Shown here piece after piece: positions 55,428-64,000 of a DNA stretch of 64,000 bases; positions within the stretch are counted from its first letter, which is position 1, and the number at the start of each line of letters is the position of its first letter. Position numbers and translations under genes: made by a program. The DNA is taken from positions 1,763,501 to 1,827,500 of the forward strand of contig NZ_CP035730.1 in assembly GCF_012222305.1 (NCBI RefSeq), read 5' to 3'. The notes beneath the pieces were generated by a model. It ran no database searches. It worked only from the letters and a program-made list of their open reading frames with translations, and was not told the DNA's origin. The DNA is from Sulfolobus sp. S-194 (lineage in GTDB: Archaea; Thermoproteota; Thermoprotei_A; Sulfolobales; Sulfolobaceae).

Positions 55428-56015
55428 ATGGATTTCATTAAATCCTTAGTTGAGAATAAGCTTCTCTTAATCGGTAATTTCGTTTTAACATCTGGAAAGA
55501 TAAGTCCATATTATCTAGATTTAAGAAGATTATCTAATTATTACGAGATTTTTTCTGATACTGTAAATAAGGCAATAGATAAGATAAAAAACATAGATTT
55601 TGATATGATCATAGGAATAGCAACTGGAGGAATGCCTTTTGCATCATTCATATCTTGCAGAATGGGAAAGCCATTAGGATATATAAGAATGGAAAAGAAA
55701 GGGTATGGTACAGATAAGATTCTTGAGGCAGATGTAAGCGGAAAGAAGATACTCTTAGTTGATGATGTAGCTACTACAGGTGGATCGCTAAGTAAGGCTG
55801 TTGAGGTAATTAACTCTGAAGGTGGAAGAGTTGTAGCAAGTCTAGTTATAGTTGATAGAGAAGAAGGTGCGGAGAAAAAACTGGATGAGTATGGAGTCAA
55901 ACTCATTTCTGTATATAAAATTAGAGAGATTTTGGAGTATTTGCTAAATTCTAGTTTAATTTCGGATAATGATAAAAATAATATAAAAGAGTACTTGGTG
56001 AAAAATATTGAATAG
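55428..56015 (+). CDS. pyrE: orotate phosphoribosyltransferase
   Basis: This 195-residue type I phosphoribosyltransferase makes OMP from orotate and PRPP. The N-terminal [26 protein letters not shown] is typical. The PRPP-binding motif is [23 protein letters not shown] near 104-126. The flexible loop region [20 protein letters not shown] precedes it. It begins with ATG behind the shared pyr promoter. Its stop overlaps the pyrF start by 8 nt. Confidence 0.96.
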   Translation: MDFIKSLVENKLLLIGNFVLTSGKISPYYLDLRRLSNYYEIFSDTVNKAIDKIKNIDFDMIIGIATGGMPFASFISCRMGKPLGYIRMEKKGYGTDKILEADVSGKKILLVDDVATTGGSLSKAVEVINSEGGRVVASLVIVDREEGAEKKLDEYGVKLISVYKIREILEYLLNSSLISDNDKNNIKEYLVKNIE

Positions 56016-56658
56016 GGTGATTCTTTCATTAGATAAGCAGATTTCTCTTTCTACTCTATCAGAAGTAAACAAATATATACACAAGGTGAAAATAGGGTAT
56101 CCGTTAATTCTTGAAAATATTGCATATCTAGATAATATAGTAAAACTTCATTGGGATGAAATAATATTTGATTTAAAACTTGCTGATATAGATAATACTA
56201 TGCTTTTTATAGCATCTAAATTTATTAATTACGCAGATTCTTTCATTGCACACTCTTTTATAGGCATTGAAGGCGCCTTGGATAAATTATCAGAATTTTT
56301 GAAAAATCAGAATAAGTCTTTATATCTTGTCTTATCAATGTCTCATAAAGGCTGGAATGATGAATTTTACCCTTATTTAAAAAATATAGCCAAGACAATA
56401 GATCCTAAAGGATTTGTGGTTGGTGCAACCAGACCTAACATGATTAGAATTGTAAGGAATGATTTTATGGATAAAATAATCATTTCCCCCGGAGTTGGTG
56501 CTCAAGGTGCTATGGTTGGTGATGCTATCTGTAATGGAGCTGATTATGAAATAATAGGAAGAAGTATATATGAATCTAAAGATCCTGTAGCTGAAACAAA
56601 GAAAATAATTGAGACTCAAGAAGTGAAAATTAATGAGTGCAAAAGAACAGAAAATTAA
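56008..56658 (+). CDS. pyrF: orotidine 5'-phosphate decarboxylase
   Basis: This 216-residue TIM-barrel enzyme forms UMP. The catalytic array Asp-Lys-Asp-x-x-Asp appears in [15 protein letters not shown] near residue 53-67. The first strand is [11 protein letters not shown], and the phosphate site is [30 protein letters not shown] near 155-184. TTG start. It overlaps the downstream JAMM-like gene by 26 nt, indicating coupled expression. Confidence 0.95.
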   Translation: MNRVILSLDKQISLSTLSEVNKYIHKVKIGYPLILENIAYLDNIVKLHWDEIIFDLKLADIDNTMLFIASKFINYADSFIAHSFIGIEGALDKLSEFLKNQNKSLYLVLSMSHKGWNDEFYPYLKNIAKTIDPKGFVVGATRPNMIRIVRNDFMDKIIISPGVGAQGAMVGDAICNGADYEIIGRSIYESKDPVAETKKIIETQEVKINECKRTEN

Positions 56659-57283
56659 CCGAGATGAATTAAGCGAAAAACTTTCTAAAATAGCAGAATT
56701 GATAAATAAAGCTGAAGAGATTCATGAAGAATTTAATGAAGTTCCTACTACAGATTTCAGTAAATTATACACTATCACTGGAGTCTATGATACAGAAAAG
56801 GGCAAAGCATCTTATGATTATCTTTCTCTTTATGACCTTTTTGCTGAACTCTATGTTAAATTTATTCTAACTACTATGTCTACTTACGCAGTTAAGACTA
56901 AAGAAACAGAAATAGAGTATATTAATATTCTACTTAATGAAGGTCATTATATAATTCTAGAGGGAGAAGAGGATAAAGTTATGATACCGCATCCTAGTGC
57001 TTTGGCTTCTACTCATACGCATCCTAATATATGTTTATTTTCTCATAAGGACATAGAAACGGCTGATCAATTATTTATAAAAGGGTATATAGCGGTGGGT
57101 GTTCTTACTACAAATTGTTTTCTTTTACTTTACAGAAGAGGCGTATATATTATTGATGATAGAGAGTCTTTATTATTATTAGCCAAAAATATTAAAAAGA
57201 GTAAAACAATAGAAGATTTAGTAAAATCATATAACAACGTTAAATTAAATTATCTAATTCTTCGTCTTGTTCAGTTTGTTTAG
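56633..57283 (+). CDS. JAMM-like protein of unknown function in the pyr operon
   Basis: This 216-residue protein starts inside the pyrF end. The N-terminal 45 residues are a charged helix. A later segment, EGEEDKVMIPHPSALASTHTHPNICLFSHKDIETADQLFIKGYIAVGVLT (about 110-159), resembles a JAB/MPN metalloprotease core. H128, H130, S137 and D140 give HxH-x6-S-x2-D, with 9 instead of the usual 10 residues between the second His and Asp. Glu residues suitable as catalytic acid lie near 110-113. A catalytic role is only suggested. I recall an unnamed orf after pyrF in S. acidocaldarius. It overlaps the PhoU-like gene by 44 nt in convergent orientation. Confidence 0.7.
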   Translation: MSAKEQKINRDELSEKLSKIAELINKAEEIHEEFNEVPTTDFSKLYTITGVYDTEKGKASYDYLSLYDLFAELYVKFILTTMSTYAVKTKETEIEYINILLNEGHYIILEGEEDKVMIPHPSALASTHTHPNICLFSHKDIETADQLFIKGYIAVGVLTTNCFLLLYRRGVYIIDDRESLLLLAKNIKKSKTIEDLVKSYNNVKLNYLILRLVQFV

Positions 57284-58289
57284 CTAAGAGATCTATGGTA
57301 GCCTCTGCTATATCTATTGAGTATCTTATAACCCTTCTTATTGAATCCAAGATAATTAAAAGTGAACTGGTCTTTTTAGGACTATAGTTTAAGTTTAACA
57401 CTTTTTCTGCTAAGCTTCTATTTTTATATAATAACTCAAATTCTTTATTTATGATGTTATGAGATATATCTTTATCTTTTTCATTGAATGCATTTATAGA
57501 ACTCTTAAAGAAGTCAGCTACTTCATTGCCATGCTCATATATTTCTTTTTCCTCTAACTTTACTAGAATTGGTAATTGATCAACAATCCTTAAACTATGG
57601 TCTGAGACCCTCTCAATAGATTTTGCGACAGAGTAAAGATTCACCAATTGTGTCAAATTATACTTTTCATTTTCAATTATTTCTGGATATTCTATAGATA
57701 ACGAAAGCTGTCTTACTATATAGAAATAAAATCTATCGACATCGTCATCTCTACTGATGATCTCTTTTGACAAATCAGAATTACCATCATATAATGCCTT
57801 AAATGAATCTCTTAACATGTTATACGATATATTAGCAGCCCTTATGATCGATTTTGTGAGAGAAAGCTCTTTTTCACTCACTAGAAACTGAATTGTTAAT
57901 GAATTTGAGTCTTCGTCTATTATTTCAGCACCTAATAATCTATTTCTAATAGTTTCTTTAATTCTTTCCCTATCTTCAGAAGAAAATTTACTGCAACTCA
58001 CTGTTAATAACGTGAATCCAGCCATATAGTATGCTATAATTTCTCTTATTACAAAACTAATATCTGGCCTATCGCAATTTAAGGAAATCTTTTTCTCTTT
58101 CTTTTCATTACTTTCACTTTTTTTTGGAACCAAAATTAGTCTTGCATGTCTATCTTGGAATATCTCTATCTCGTCGCCTGGTTGAAGGAGATACTGTTTT
58201 ACCCATGTCTTTGGTAAAGATATTATATATGTTGATCCACCTGTTAATTGTATTTTTCTCACTATAGGCTTTACCATAACTATATTCAC
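57240..58289 (-). CDS. PhoU-like protein with an AbrB-type DNA-binding domain
   Basis: This 349-residue protein has an N-terminal swapped-hairpin AbrB/SpoVT domain, RKIQLTGGSTYIISLPKTWVKQYLLQPGDEIEIF (about 11-44), and a helical C-terminal region of two PhoU-like repeats with acidic residues, for example SKEIISRDDDVDRFYFYIVRQLSLS and IERVSDHSLRIVDQL. This combination is common in archaeal phosphate uptake regulators. It could repress phosphate transport genes, but no Pst genes are nearby. It lies 9 nt downstream of the cdvB3-like gene and is on the same strand. Confidence 0.85.
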   Translation of the reverse strand: MNIVMVKPIVRKIQLTGGSTYIISLPKTWVKQYLLQPGDEIEIFQDRHARLILVPKKSESNEKKEKKISLNCDRPDISFVIREIIAYYMAGFTLLTVSCSKFSSEDRERIKETIRNRLLGAEIIDEDSNSLTIQFLVSEKELSLTKSIIRAANISYNMLRDSFKALYDGNSDLSKEIISRDDDVDRFYFYIVRQLSLSIEYPEIIENEKYNLTQLVNLYSVAKSIERVSDHSLRIVDQLPILVKLEEKEIYEHGNEVADFFKSSINAFNEKDKDISHNIINKEFELLYKNRSLAEKVLNLNYSPKKTSSLLIILDSIRRVIRYSIDIAEATIDLLAKQTEQDEELDNLI

Positions 58290-58298
58290 TATATATTA

Positions 58299-58796
58299 TT
58301 ACGCTGGTGCTTTATATTTTTCTTTTAGCTCTTCATTAGCTATTTTTTCAGCCTCTTCAAGAACCTTTTTTACCTCTTCACTTTCTTTCAATACAATTTT
58401 AGCTTCAGGATGTATAGTATATGATAAGTTAAGAATTATATCATCTATAAGTGGTCCAAACTCTATAGAGTTTCCCAGACTTCCTCTTAAACTCTCTAAA
58501 GCTTTAACTACAGGATATATATAGTCTTTCAAAGAGTTCAAAATTACTAAAGTTTCTAATCTAATTTCTAGTATTTCTAGTAAGACTCTAACTTTTAACA
58601 AATTAAAAATTATGTTTCTATTTATTTCTATTTCTTTGTAATATTCCTTAGATAAATAGTTAAATCTGCCAATATTATAAAGAGATAATTCTTCTAAAGT
58701 TTTTATTCTATTATCAATTCTAGCAATAAATGCGTCTATCCTATGAATGGTAAGCCTAATATCCGTAATAATCTCTGGTAGCCCTTTCTTTTTCAC
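58299..58796 (-). CDS. cdvB3: ESCRT-III-like protein, CdvB3 type
   Basis: This 165-residue protein is almost entirely helical. Its N-terminal helical hairpin (IITDIRLTIHRIDAFIARIDNRIKTLEEL, followed by ILLEIRLETLVILNSL-like heptads) is the pattern of ESCRT-III core helices. It is shorter than CdvB, B1 and B2 and lacks the winged-helix and obvious MIM2 ends, matching CdvB3. I recall cdvB3 near the pyr genes in Sulfolobus, which supports the call. It probably modulates membrane division or vesicle formation. The next gene downstream is the PhoU-like regulator. Confidence 0.75.
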   Translation of the reverse strand: MKKKGLPEIITDIRLTIHRIDAFIARIDNRIKTLEELSLYNIGRFNYLSKEYYKEIEINRNIIFNLLKVRVLLEILEIRLETLVILNSLKDYIYPVVKALESLRGSLGNSIEFGPLIDDIILNLSYTIHPEAKIVLKESEEVKKVLEEAEKIANEELKEKYKAPA

Positions 58797-58820
58797 ACAA
58801 AAGCTCTTATTTTATAACAT

Positions 58821-59153
58821 TTAAGAATTTTTAGACTCCTCCAAGATCAAACTATCCAATGCGGATTTATACATTTTAAAAAAGGTAGTTAGTTTATAAG
58901 GTGCCCCATAACCCTCTCCATCTTTATATACAATCTGATTTTCAATTAATACTTCTAAGTGATGAATAACAGTTTTATAATCTAGCCCTAAAGAATTAGC
59001 TATCTGGTTTGCATTAAGAGGTTTTTCCTCAAGTAATCTAACTATTTTTAAACGTGTATTTCCTCCTCTAGAGGTAAGAAAGAGAAATTTAAAAAGTTTC
59101 TTTATCTGGCGTAATTCCTTTTCATTCACTCTGGATTTTAAGTTTATTTTCAC
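58821..59153 (-). CDS. ArsR-type winged-helix transcription regulator
   Basis: This 110-residue DNA-binding protein has a winged helix from [66 protein letters not shown] (about 28-94), with the recognition helix in [12 protein letters not shown]. It has no cysteine pair for metal sensing. It follows lpdA by 2 nt on the same strand and precedes cdvB3 by 24 nt, so it may regulate either gene or itself. The ligand is unknown. Confidence 0.85.
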   Translation of the reverse strand: MKINLKSRVNEKELRQIKKLFKFLFLTSRGGNTRLKIVRLLEEKPLNANQIANSLGLDYKTVIHHLEVLIENQIVYKDGEGYGAPYKLTTFFKMYKSALDSLILEESKNS

Positions 59154-59155
59154 TC

Positions 59156-60514
59156 TTAATAAATTTCTCCAACTATAGCTCTTTGTACTACTTCCGTTAT
59201 AATTTCAGAAACTGTAGGATGAGAGAACTGAACCTTATATAAATCGTCAATTTTTAATAACAATTCCATGGCTAATGCAATTATGTTAATTACTTCAGTA
59301 GCGTTTTCTCCTATCATATTAGCTCCTAAAATCCTATTATCTTCTCCAATGACTATTTTTAGAAATCCTTCAGTTTCATTTAATGTCCATGCTCTTGGTA
59401 TTTCTTTCATATTAACTTTTACCTCCCTTGCGTTTATTCCATTTTTCTTCAACTCTTCTAACGTACTCCCAACTACACCTATTTCTAGGTCAGCAAATAT
59501 AGAGGTTGGAATATATTTGGGCATTTGAGAATTTCTATTACCAATATTATCACCAGCGACTATACCTTGTCTCCATGCTTTAGTAGCTGATAAAGGCGCA
59601 CCGGCTACATCTCCTACAGCATAAACTTTTGAGTTACTTGTTCTAGCCTTGTTATCGACTTTAATATAACCTCTTTGATCAGTCTCAACTTTTATTGCCT
59701 TTAAGTCTAATCCGTCGATAACTGGTTTTCTTCCTATTGTAATTACTGCTAAATCTCCAGAAATTTCTTCAGTCGAAGAAGGTGTTTGAGCTTGAAACAC
59801 TACCTTTTCATCACTCTTTATAATCCTAGATTTAGTATTTACGTAAATTCTCACTCCCTTTTCTTCTAGCCTTTTTTTAACTTCATTAGCTATTTCAATA
59901 TCAATTCCAGGTACTGGAAGTAATCTAGGCATCAACTCTATTATTGTTACATTTCTGTTTAGTGCTCTAAATAGAGTTGCTAACTCAACACCAGCAACTC
60001 CTCCACCAACTATTATTATATTTTCTGGCAAGTTAGTCATATTCATTGCAGTCCAAGGGTCTACTACATTTTTTCCATTAAGCGGAAAATCCGTAAGCGA
60101 TAAAGGTTCCGAACCTGTTGCAATAACTAAATTCTCATAAGTATAAACTTTTCCATTTACTATTACTTCTCCCTCATTTTTTACTTCTCCTTTTCCAGAA
60201 AGTAGATCTATTTTATGCTTATTGATAACCTGGTATAAGTTATCTTTTATTCCTTCAATAATATTATCTTTGAATTTATTCATCAGATCATAATTTATCT
60301 TTGCTGAAGTAGCTATCCACGGAGATTTTAATACCTTATTTACTATCTTTGCAGTATCTATCAATGTTTTTGATGGTATACATGCTCTGTTTATACATTC
60401 GCCACCTATCTCATTTTTCTCTATAATTGCTACTTTTTTACCTAATTCAGCACTTCTTATTGCTGTGGCTAAACCTCCTACTCCTCCGCCAATTATGATT
60501 ACGTCGTAATGCAT
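59156..60514 (-). CDS. lpdA: dihydrolipoamide dehydrogenase-like flavoprotein
   Basis: This 452-residue pyridine-nucleotide disulfide oxidoreductase begins with the FAD motif [30 protein letters not shown]. The redox pair is in [17 protein letters not shown] (C-x4-C). A NAD motif [21 protein letters not shown] is near 165. The second FAD motif [22 protein letters not shown] lies near 290. The C-terminal dimer domain with [14 protein letters not shown] supplies the catalytic His. It is probably a lipoamide dehydrogenase, although other substrates occur. It is preceded by the unknown gene at 60517 with a 2-nt gap. Confidence 0.88.
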   Translation of the reverse strand: MHYDVIIIGGGVGGLATAIRSAELGKKVAIIEKNEIGGECINRACIPSKTLIDTAKIVNKVLKSPWIATSAKINYDLMNKFKDNIIEGIKDNLYQVINKHKIDLLSGKGEVKNEGEVIVNGKVYTYENLVIATGSEPLSLTDFPLNGKNVVDPWTAMNMTNLPENIIIVGGGVAGVELATLFRALNRNVTIIELMPRLLPVPGIDIEIANEVKKRLEEKGVRIYVNTKSRIIKSDEKVVFQAQTPSSTEEISGDLAVITIGRKPVIDGLDLKAIKVETDQRGYIKVDNKARTSNSKVYAVGDVAGAPLSATKAWRQGIVAGDNIGNRNSQMPKYIPTSIFADLEIGVVGSTLEELKKNGINAREVKVNMKEIPRAWTLNETEGFLKIVIGEDNRILGANMIGENATEVINIIALAMELLLKIDDLYKVQFSHPTVSEIITEVVQRAIVGEIY

Positions 60515-60516
60515 TA

Positions 60517-60897
60517 TTATCTCTTGTTTTTACTTATTAGATAAGATTTAAGCTTATTTAAAACGTAAATAAGATCCTTGTGTAAATTATTTTTTTCTTC
60601 ACTTTCACATAAGGCTAAAAATTCTAGATCTGTATATACTTTATACTTTTTAAAAATATCCTCAAGAGATAAGGATAAGTCTAAATAATCTCTGCTAAAA
60701 TCTTTTCCGTTCTTACAATATTTATATATAAAACTTAGAATTCCTAGATCTATAATTCTTTTTCTTCTTTTTCCAACGAGAATTATTCTAACTCCTATAG
60801 GGATTTCTTTCTCTAAATTAGATAAATTTATTTCTCCTTCGTTAACTCTAATTACGGCTTCTTCCTCTTTTAGAAATCTATCAACTATATCATCCAC
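60517..60897 (-). CDS. small protein of unknown function upstream of lpdA
   Basis: I do not recognise this 126-residue protein. It is mostly helical and strongly charged. One short strand-like segment, IPIGVRIILVGKRRKRIIDLGIL, is basic; it is followed by a Lys-rich helix and a Lys-rich tail (KLKSYLISKNKR). There are two isolated cysteines (KYCKNG, ALCESE) and no membrane helix. Because only 2 nt separate it from lpdA it is probably the first gene of an operon with lpdA and the ArsR-type regulator. It is divergent from taw3 with a 35-nt gap. Confidence 0.65.
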   Translation of the reverse strand: MDDIVDRFLKEEEAVIRVNEGEINLSNLEKEIPIGVRIILVGKRRKRIIDLGILSFIYKYCKNGKDFSRDYLDLSLSLEDIFKKYKVYTDLEFLALCESEEKNNLHKDLIYVLNKLKSYLISKNKR

Positions 60898-60932
60898 AAT
60901 ATTTTAAAGTTACGATAAGTTAAAAAGAAAAG

Positions 60933-61577
60933 ATGAATGATTGGTTTACGTATAAGCAGAGAGCTTGGGAAAGAGTAATTAGGGATAAAGAGATAGGGTA
61001 TCTTGATCCAGATATATTTGATACGCTAGAAGTCTTTTTTAAAAGAAGGGATACTTTTACCCAAAGCAGTTGTAGTGGAAGAATTACGATAATAGATGCT
61101 GAGATGCCATGGGAGAGGAAAAATTCTAGTGTAATATTCAAAAATCATTTAGTAATTACGGTTACTGATTTGTTAGAAACTATAAATAAAGGGAAAGTCT
61201 GGAATTTATGGTTAGTAGTTCAAGGACCAATATTTCATGTTTATACTAGAACAAATGAGGAAGCTTGGGATATATTAAAATTAGCCAGATCTGTAGGTTT
61301 TAAACATAGTGGTGTTTTGACCGTAAATGAGAAAGGTGTATTGGTAGAGTTAAGAACTGGAGTAAAAATGGTGCATTTGCTCAAGGATAATTACGATGAA
61401 AAAGAAGCTAATGAGCTAGTAGTAATTGCTAACAAGGTATTACATAAAGGAAAGGAGAAATTACGCAAATTAAAAGAAGTTATTGAGAATTCACTGGATT
61501 CCAACAATTCTATGGAATTGAGGAAGAACTCTGAAGGGGATTCCAAGTTTCAATATAATATCAATAAGCTCTCTTAA
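60933..61577 (+). CDS. taw3: tRNA-Phe wyosine modification methyltransferase Taw3
   Basis: This 214-residue protein matches TYW3/Taw3, which methylates the wyosine base at position 37 of tRNA-Phe. The active-site loop FTQSSCSGRITII is at about 42-54. The segments WLVVQGPIFHVYTRTNEEAWDILKLARSVGFKHSGVLTV and VLVELRTGVKMVHLL are typical. The last 25 residues are extra and polar. Its 3' end overlaps the convergent queE gene by 87 nt, unusually long for this window, so the C-terminal tail may be variable. Confidence 0.92.
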   Translation: MNDWFTYKQRAWERVIRDKEIGYLDPDIFDTLEVFFKRRDTFTQSSCSGRITIIDAEMPWERKNSSVIFKNHLVITVTDLLETINKGKVWNLWLVVQGPIFHVYTRTNEEAWDILKLARSVGFKHSGVLTVNEKGVLVELRTGVKMVHLLKDNYDEKEANELVVIANKVLHKGKEKLRKLKEVIENSLDSNNSMELRKNSEGDSKFQYNINKLS

Positions 61578-62129
61578 GCTCTCTGCATAATTCTCTTTTC
61601 TTCCATCGGGCTGAAGAATAACTTTACTTGGTTCAATATTATTCTCTCTTATAAATCTAGTTATCTCTTGAATATCCTCTATGGGATTCACTATAACAAA
61701 TTTAAAATATGTTGCCCAATTATCCTCCTTAAAATCATATTTGAATTTGTACCCAGAATTAGATAACTTAGGGGAAACAGAAAATATATCAACTATTTCT
61801 CTTAGCTTTTTAGACGGTTTTATAGTACCACTTGTTTCTACTAAAACTTTATGATTAAGTGATTTTAATGCCTCAACTAATGGTAAAATATCTTGAAGTA
61901 ATGGTTCCCCACCTGTAATTGTAGTAAATCTAATTCTTTTATCAATTCTATCAAGAATCTGTTCTATGGTCATTTCCTCTCCATCATATTTGTGCCAAGC
62001 GTATTTGGTATCACACCATATGCATCTTAAATGGCATCCAGCCAGTCTAATAAAATTAGAAGGAATTCCTATAACTTCTCCTTCACCCTGAATTGAGGTA
62101 AATATCTCGCTTATCCAGTATTTGATCAT
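61491..62129 (-). CDS. queE: 7-carboxy-7-deazaguanine synthase QueE
   Basis: This 212-residue radical SAM enzyme makes CDG, a precursor of archaeosine in tRNA. The N-terminal substrate block is [28 protein letters not shown]. The SAM cluster cysteines are C-x3-C-x2-C in CHLRCIWCDTKYAW near 32-39. ITGGEPLLQ lies near 77, with LVETSGTIKPS beyond. It overlaps the Nog1-like gene upstream by 47 nt and taw3 by 87 nt at its end. Other archaeosine genes are not in the window. Confidence 0.92.
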   Translation of the reverse strand: MIKYWISEIFTSIQGEGEVIGIPSNFIRLAGCHLRCIWCDTKYAWHKYDGEEMTIEQILDRIDKRIRFTTITGGEPLLQDILPLVEALKSLNHKVLVETSGTIKPSKKLREIVDIFSVSPKLSNSGYKFKYDFKEDNWATYFKFVIVNPIEDIQEITRFIRENNIEPSKVILQPDGRKENYAESLRELIDIILKLGIPFRVLPQFHRIVGIQ

Positions 62130-63087
62130 TTTGTAGTAGGTTAATAACGTGATTTAAAAGTGTATCTAGTCCTATGTTCTTCTCAGCACTTACCTCAAAA
62201 ACTTTTTCAGAAATGTTTTCCTTTATTTTTTTATATAACTCCTCGTTTTTATCATCTATCTTATTCAGTACTGGGATAACCACACTTTTAATGCTTTTCA
62301 CTTCTTTGTATAAATCCAATTGTTCTTTCACAGAATAAATTGAAGAATTTGAGACATCAAAGAGGAACAGTATGATTCCATTAAGGTTCTTTATTGCATT
62401 TATAGCCTTAAGTTCTATGCTGTTTCTTTCACTCATAGGTCTATCAAGTATACCTGGAGTATCTATTACCTGGATTTTAACAACGCCAGTATCTATATGC
62501 CCTACATGAATTTCTTTAGTCGTGAAGGGGTATGATGCAACTTCAAGTTTTGCAGATGAGATTTTACTGACTAAAGTGCTTTTACCTACATTTGGAGGAC
62601 CAGTAATTATTATAGTTGGGAGATTAGGATCTATTGCCTTTAATTTTTTTAATTGACTTGTTATGTCTATAAGCCAATCAATACAATCCTTTCTACTACG
62701 TAATATAGAACTTACTCTTCCAAAACATTGTCTCATTAGTCTATTTGCTTCTTTTTCATCTGAAGATTTAATTAACCTTCTATAACGTTCTATTATGTTA
62801 AACGATAACTGAACTCCCCTATTTATTGCCCCTAAGCACATCTTTACCTTATCTATATCTGCGATAATCTCTATATTCTCTCTGTAAAATGGATGTAACT
62901 GATCTATTCTAGGAAATTGTGATACAAAATCTTTGTATTTTTGAAGTTGTTCTTTGTAAAAAAGTATTCTTTTTATTTCTCTCTCCCTTACATTCTTACC
63001 TCCTATTTTAGGTATCCTATCTAGAACTATCTTTATTAAGTCCTCTGTCTTTGGTGGTATTCTTATATTTTCAAAGGGGTTTAACAT
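62083..63087 (-). CDS. Nog1-like GTPase
   Basis: This 334-residue OBG/NOG-type GTPase has an N-terminal helical domain of about 155 residues ([26 protein letters not shown]), then G1 [10 protein letters not shown] near 164, G2 in [13 protein letters not shown]3 DTPGIL and G4 LNKIDD near 280. This layout is that of Nog1, a 60S-type ribosome assembly factor; archaeal members are shorter. Its start overlaps the tRNA-binding gene by 7 nt. The assembly role is inferred from the family. Confidence 0.88.
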   Translation of the reverse strand: MLNPFENIRIPPKTEDLIKIVLDRIPKIGGKNVREREIKRILFYKEQLQKYKDFVSQFPRIDQLHPFYRENIEIIADIDKVKMCLGAINRGVQLSFNIIERYRRLIKSSDEKEANRLMRQCFGRVSSILRSRKDCIDWLIDITSQLKKLKAIDPNLPTIIITGPPNVGKSTLVSKISSAKLEVASYPFTTKEIHVGHIDTGVVKIQVIDTPGILDRPMSERNSIELKAINAIKNLNGIILFLFDVSNSSIYSVKEQLDLYKEVKSIKSVVIPVLNKIDDKNEELYKKIKENISEKVFEVSAEKNIGLDTLLNHVINLLQNDQILDKRDIYLNSG

Positions 63088-63422
63088 ACTTTTGTTCCTG
63101 CGGGAATTTCCCCATCTACTGTAAGTATTCTCGGTTTTATTCCTTTCTCTTCATCTTCTTTACAACCAGCGGCTAATATCATCCCTTGGCTTTCAAATCC
63201 TCTTATTTTTTTAGGCTTTAAATTAGCTATTAGTATGACCCTCTTTCCAACTAATTCTTCTGGTGTGTAAAATTCAGCTATACCAGAAATAATCTGTCTT
63301 GATTCACCGCCTAAATCAACGATTAGTTTTAGTAATTTAGTCCCTTCAATCCTCTCAGCCGACTTTACAATTCCTACTCTTAAATCTAGTTTTGCAAAGT
63401 CGTCTATTGTAATCTCACTCAT
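63081..63422 (-). CDS. tRNA-binding OB-fold protein (MetRS beta-like/Trbp111)
   Basis: This 113-residue single-domain protein has the tRNA-binding OB fold found at the C-terminus of many methionyl-tRNA synthetases: [49 protein letters not shown] (about 4-52) and [26 protein letters not shown]. Because metG here lacks this domain, it probably acts as a separate MetRS beta chain. The family dimerises and binds tRNA nonspecifically. ATG 63422 lies 3 nt from an inverted-repeat arm, so regulation may occur there. Confidence 0.9.
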   Translation of the reverse strand: MSEITIDDFAKLDLRVGIVKSAERIEGTKLLKLIVDLGGESRQIISGIAEFYTPEELVGKRVILIANLKPKKIRGFESQGMILAAGCKEDEEKGIKPRILTVDGEIPAGTKVC

Positions 63423-63425
63423 AGG

Positions 63426-63470
63426 GGTTAAGTAAAATGAACTAGGTAATGAGTATTCGTTTACTTAACC
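63426..63470. promoter_or_regulatory. 11-bp inverted repeat between the tRNA-binding gene and purC
   Basis: GGTTAAGTAAA at 63426-63436 and TTTACTTAACC at 63460-63470 are perfect inverted copies with 23 nt between. A further AAGTAAAAAT directly follows the right arm. The left arm lies 3 nt before the ATG of the leftward gene. The right arm lies about 60-71 nt before the purC ATG, upstream of its TATA box. It could be a binding site for a regulator of purine genes or of the leftward operon. Confidence 0.5.
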
Positions 63471-63500
63471 AAGTAAAAATACTGAGGTTATTAACACAAG

Positions 63501-63510
63501 TTTTTTATAC
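63501..63510 (+). promoter_or_regulatory. TATA box of purC
   Basis: TTTTTTATAC lies 21-30 nt before the purC ATG at 63531. This is the normal spacing for a leaderless Sulfolobales transcript. No ribosome site is visible before the ATG, in line with that reading. Confidence 0.5.
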
Positions 63511-63530
63511 TGCTCATGTAAAGTTGTCAT

Positions 63531-64000
63531 ATGGAATTTCTAAAGCTTAGTGAAGGTAAAACGAAAGAAGTTTACGCATATGATGATTCCCGTGTTCTTT
63601 TGAAATTCAAAGATTCTATAACTGCGGGTGATGGTGCAAGGAAAGATATACTCGAAGGAAAAGGAGTATTAAATGCACAAACTTCAGCCTTTTTATTTAG
63701 ACTCTTAGAGTCAAAAGGAATAGAGACACACTATATTGGAATGTTTGATGAGAGGACAATGATAGCTAAAAAATTAAAAATGATACCGGTTGAAGTTGTT
63801 TTAAGAAATATAGCTACTGGGAGTATAGTAAAGCGATTACCCATAAAAGAGGGTGAAGTTTTTGAGCCCCCAATTATAGAGTTTTTCTTAAAAGATGACG
63901 AAAGACACGATCCAATGCTAAATTACTATCACATGGAACACTTGAAATTAATGACAAGAAAAGAAGCAGAAAAAATAGAAGAGATTATGCTTAAGGTTAA
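63531..64000 (+). CDS. purC: SAICAR synthetase (PurC), partial at window end
   Basis: The first 156 residues are present; the frame runs off the window. [17 protein letters not shown] is the characteristic N-terminal strand and loop of PurC. It is followed by [17 protein letters not shown], the conserved [19 protein letters not shown] near 96-114, and [13 protein letters not shown] near 124. The enzyme joins aspartate to CAIR in purine synthesis. ATG 63531 is supported by the TATA spacing. An inverted repeat lies upstream. Confidence 0.95.
   Translation, partial: MEFLKLSEGKTKEVYAYDDSRVLLKFKDSITAGDGARKDILEGKGVLNAQTSAFLFRLLESKGIETHYIGMFDERTMIAKKLKMIPVEVVLRNIATGSIVKRLPIKEGEVFEPPIIEFFLKDDERHDPMLNYYHMEHLKLMTRKEAEKIEEIMLKV

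Overview
This window looks like chromosomal DNA from a thermoacidophilic crenarchaeon of the Sulfolobales, most like Sulfurisphaera/Sulfolobus. The evidence is strong AT bias with GC-rich RNA genes, TATA boxes about 25-30 nt upstream of nearly leaderless starts, GGTGA-type ribosome sites, and Sulfolobales genes: PolB1, a Hjc resolvase beside a PIN-domain ATPase, a CdvB3-like ESCRT-III protein, an aKMT-like lysine methyltransferase, a Ser-type dihydroorotate dehydrogenase, and the 7-kDa epsilon subunit of the archaeal ATPase. The species is inferred from remembered family sequences, not from a search.

Layout. 1-62 is the GC-rich end of an unidentified structured RNA. 96-5349 holds an HD-domain protein, phosphoglycolate phosphatase, gltX, ribosomal L7Ae and a glycosyltransferase, followed by tRNA-Arg(CCG) on the minus strand. 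5570-12760 holds polB1, the aKMT pair, a Cys-less thioredoxin-like protein, a CDP-alcohol phosphotransferase, priL and metG. 12749-20119 is the A-type ATP synthase locus: atpI divergent from F-E-A-B-D-epsilon-K. 20165-25181 holds proS, S26e, pdxS-pdxT and a PINA-like ATPase. 25164-28686 is a minus-strand ilvB-ilvH-ilvC-hjc unit. 28875-38789 is a mixed region: phosphatase, circularly permuted GTPase, DGGGP synthase, FAD reductase, speH, a tRNA thiolase, cobalamin adenosyltransferase, leuS and a possible regulator. 38850-45174 is a compact nine-gene histidine operon, hisC-G-A-B-F-D-E-H-I. 45219-50156 holds an Fe-S assembly protein, serS, a radical SAM protein, a HIT protein, a zinc-ribbon protein and an Lrp regulator. 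50207-57283 is a bipolar pyrimidine locus: pyrB-I-K-C-D plus two unknown genes and marC leftward, pyrE-F plus a JAMM-like gene rightward. 57240-63422 holds a PhoU-like regulator, cdvB3, an ArsR-like regulator, a dihydrolipoamide dehydrogenase, taw3, queE, a Nog1-like GTPase and a tRNA-binding protein. The window ends inside purC.

The genes are mostly central metabolism and information processing. Genes are densely packed, with 1-30 nt overlaps inside operons and convergent pairs that overlap at their 3' ends. I see no CRISPR array, insertion sequence, integrase or prophage. The points most worth a second look are three conserved genes (the FAD reductase, leuS, hisC) with no ATG/GTG/TTG where their conserved N-termini require a start, an operator-like palindrome on the his promoter facing a possible regulator gene, a JAMM-like protein in the pyr locus, an HD phosphohydrolase whose HD is ND, and inverted repeats at purC and pdxS.
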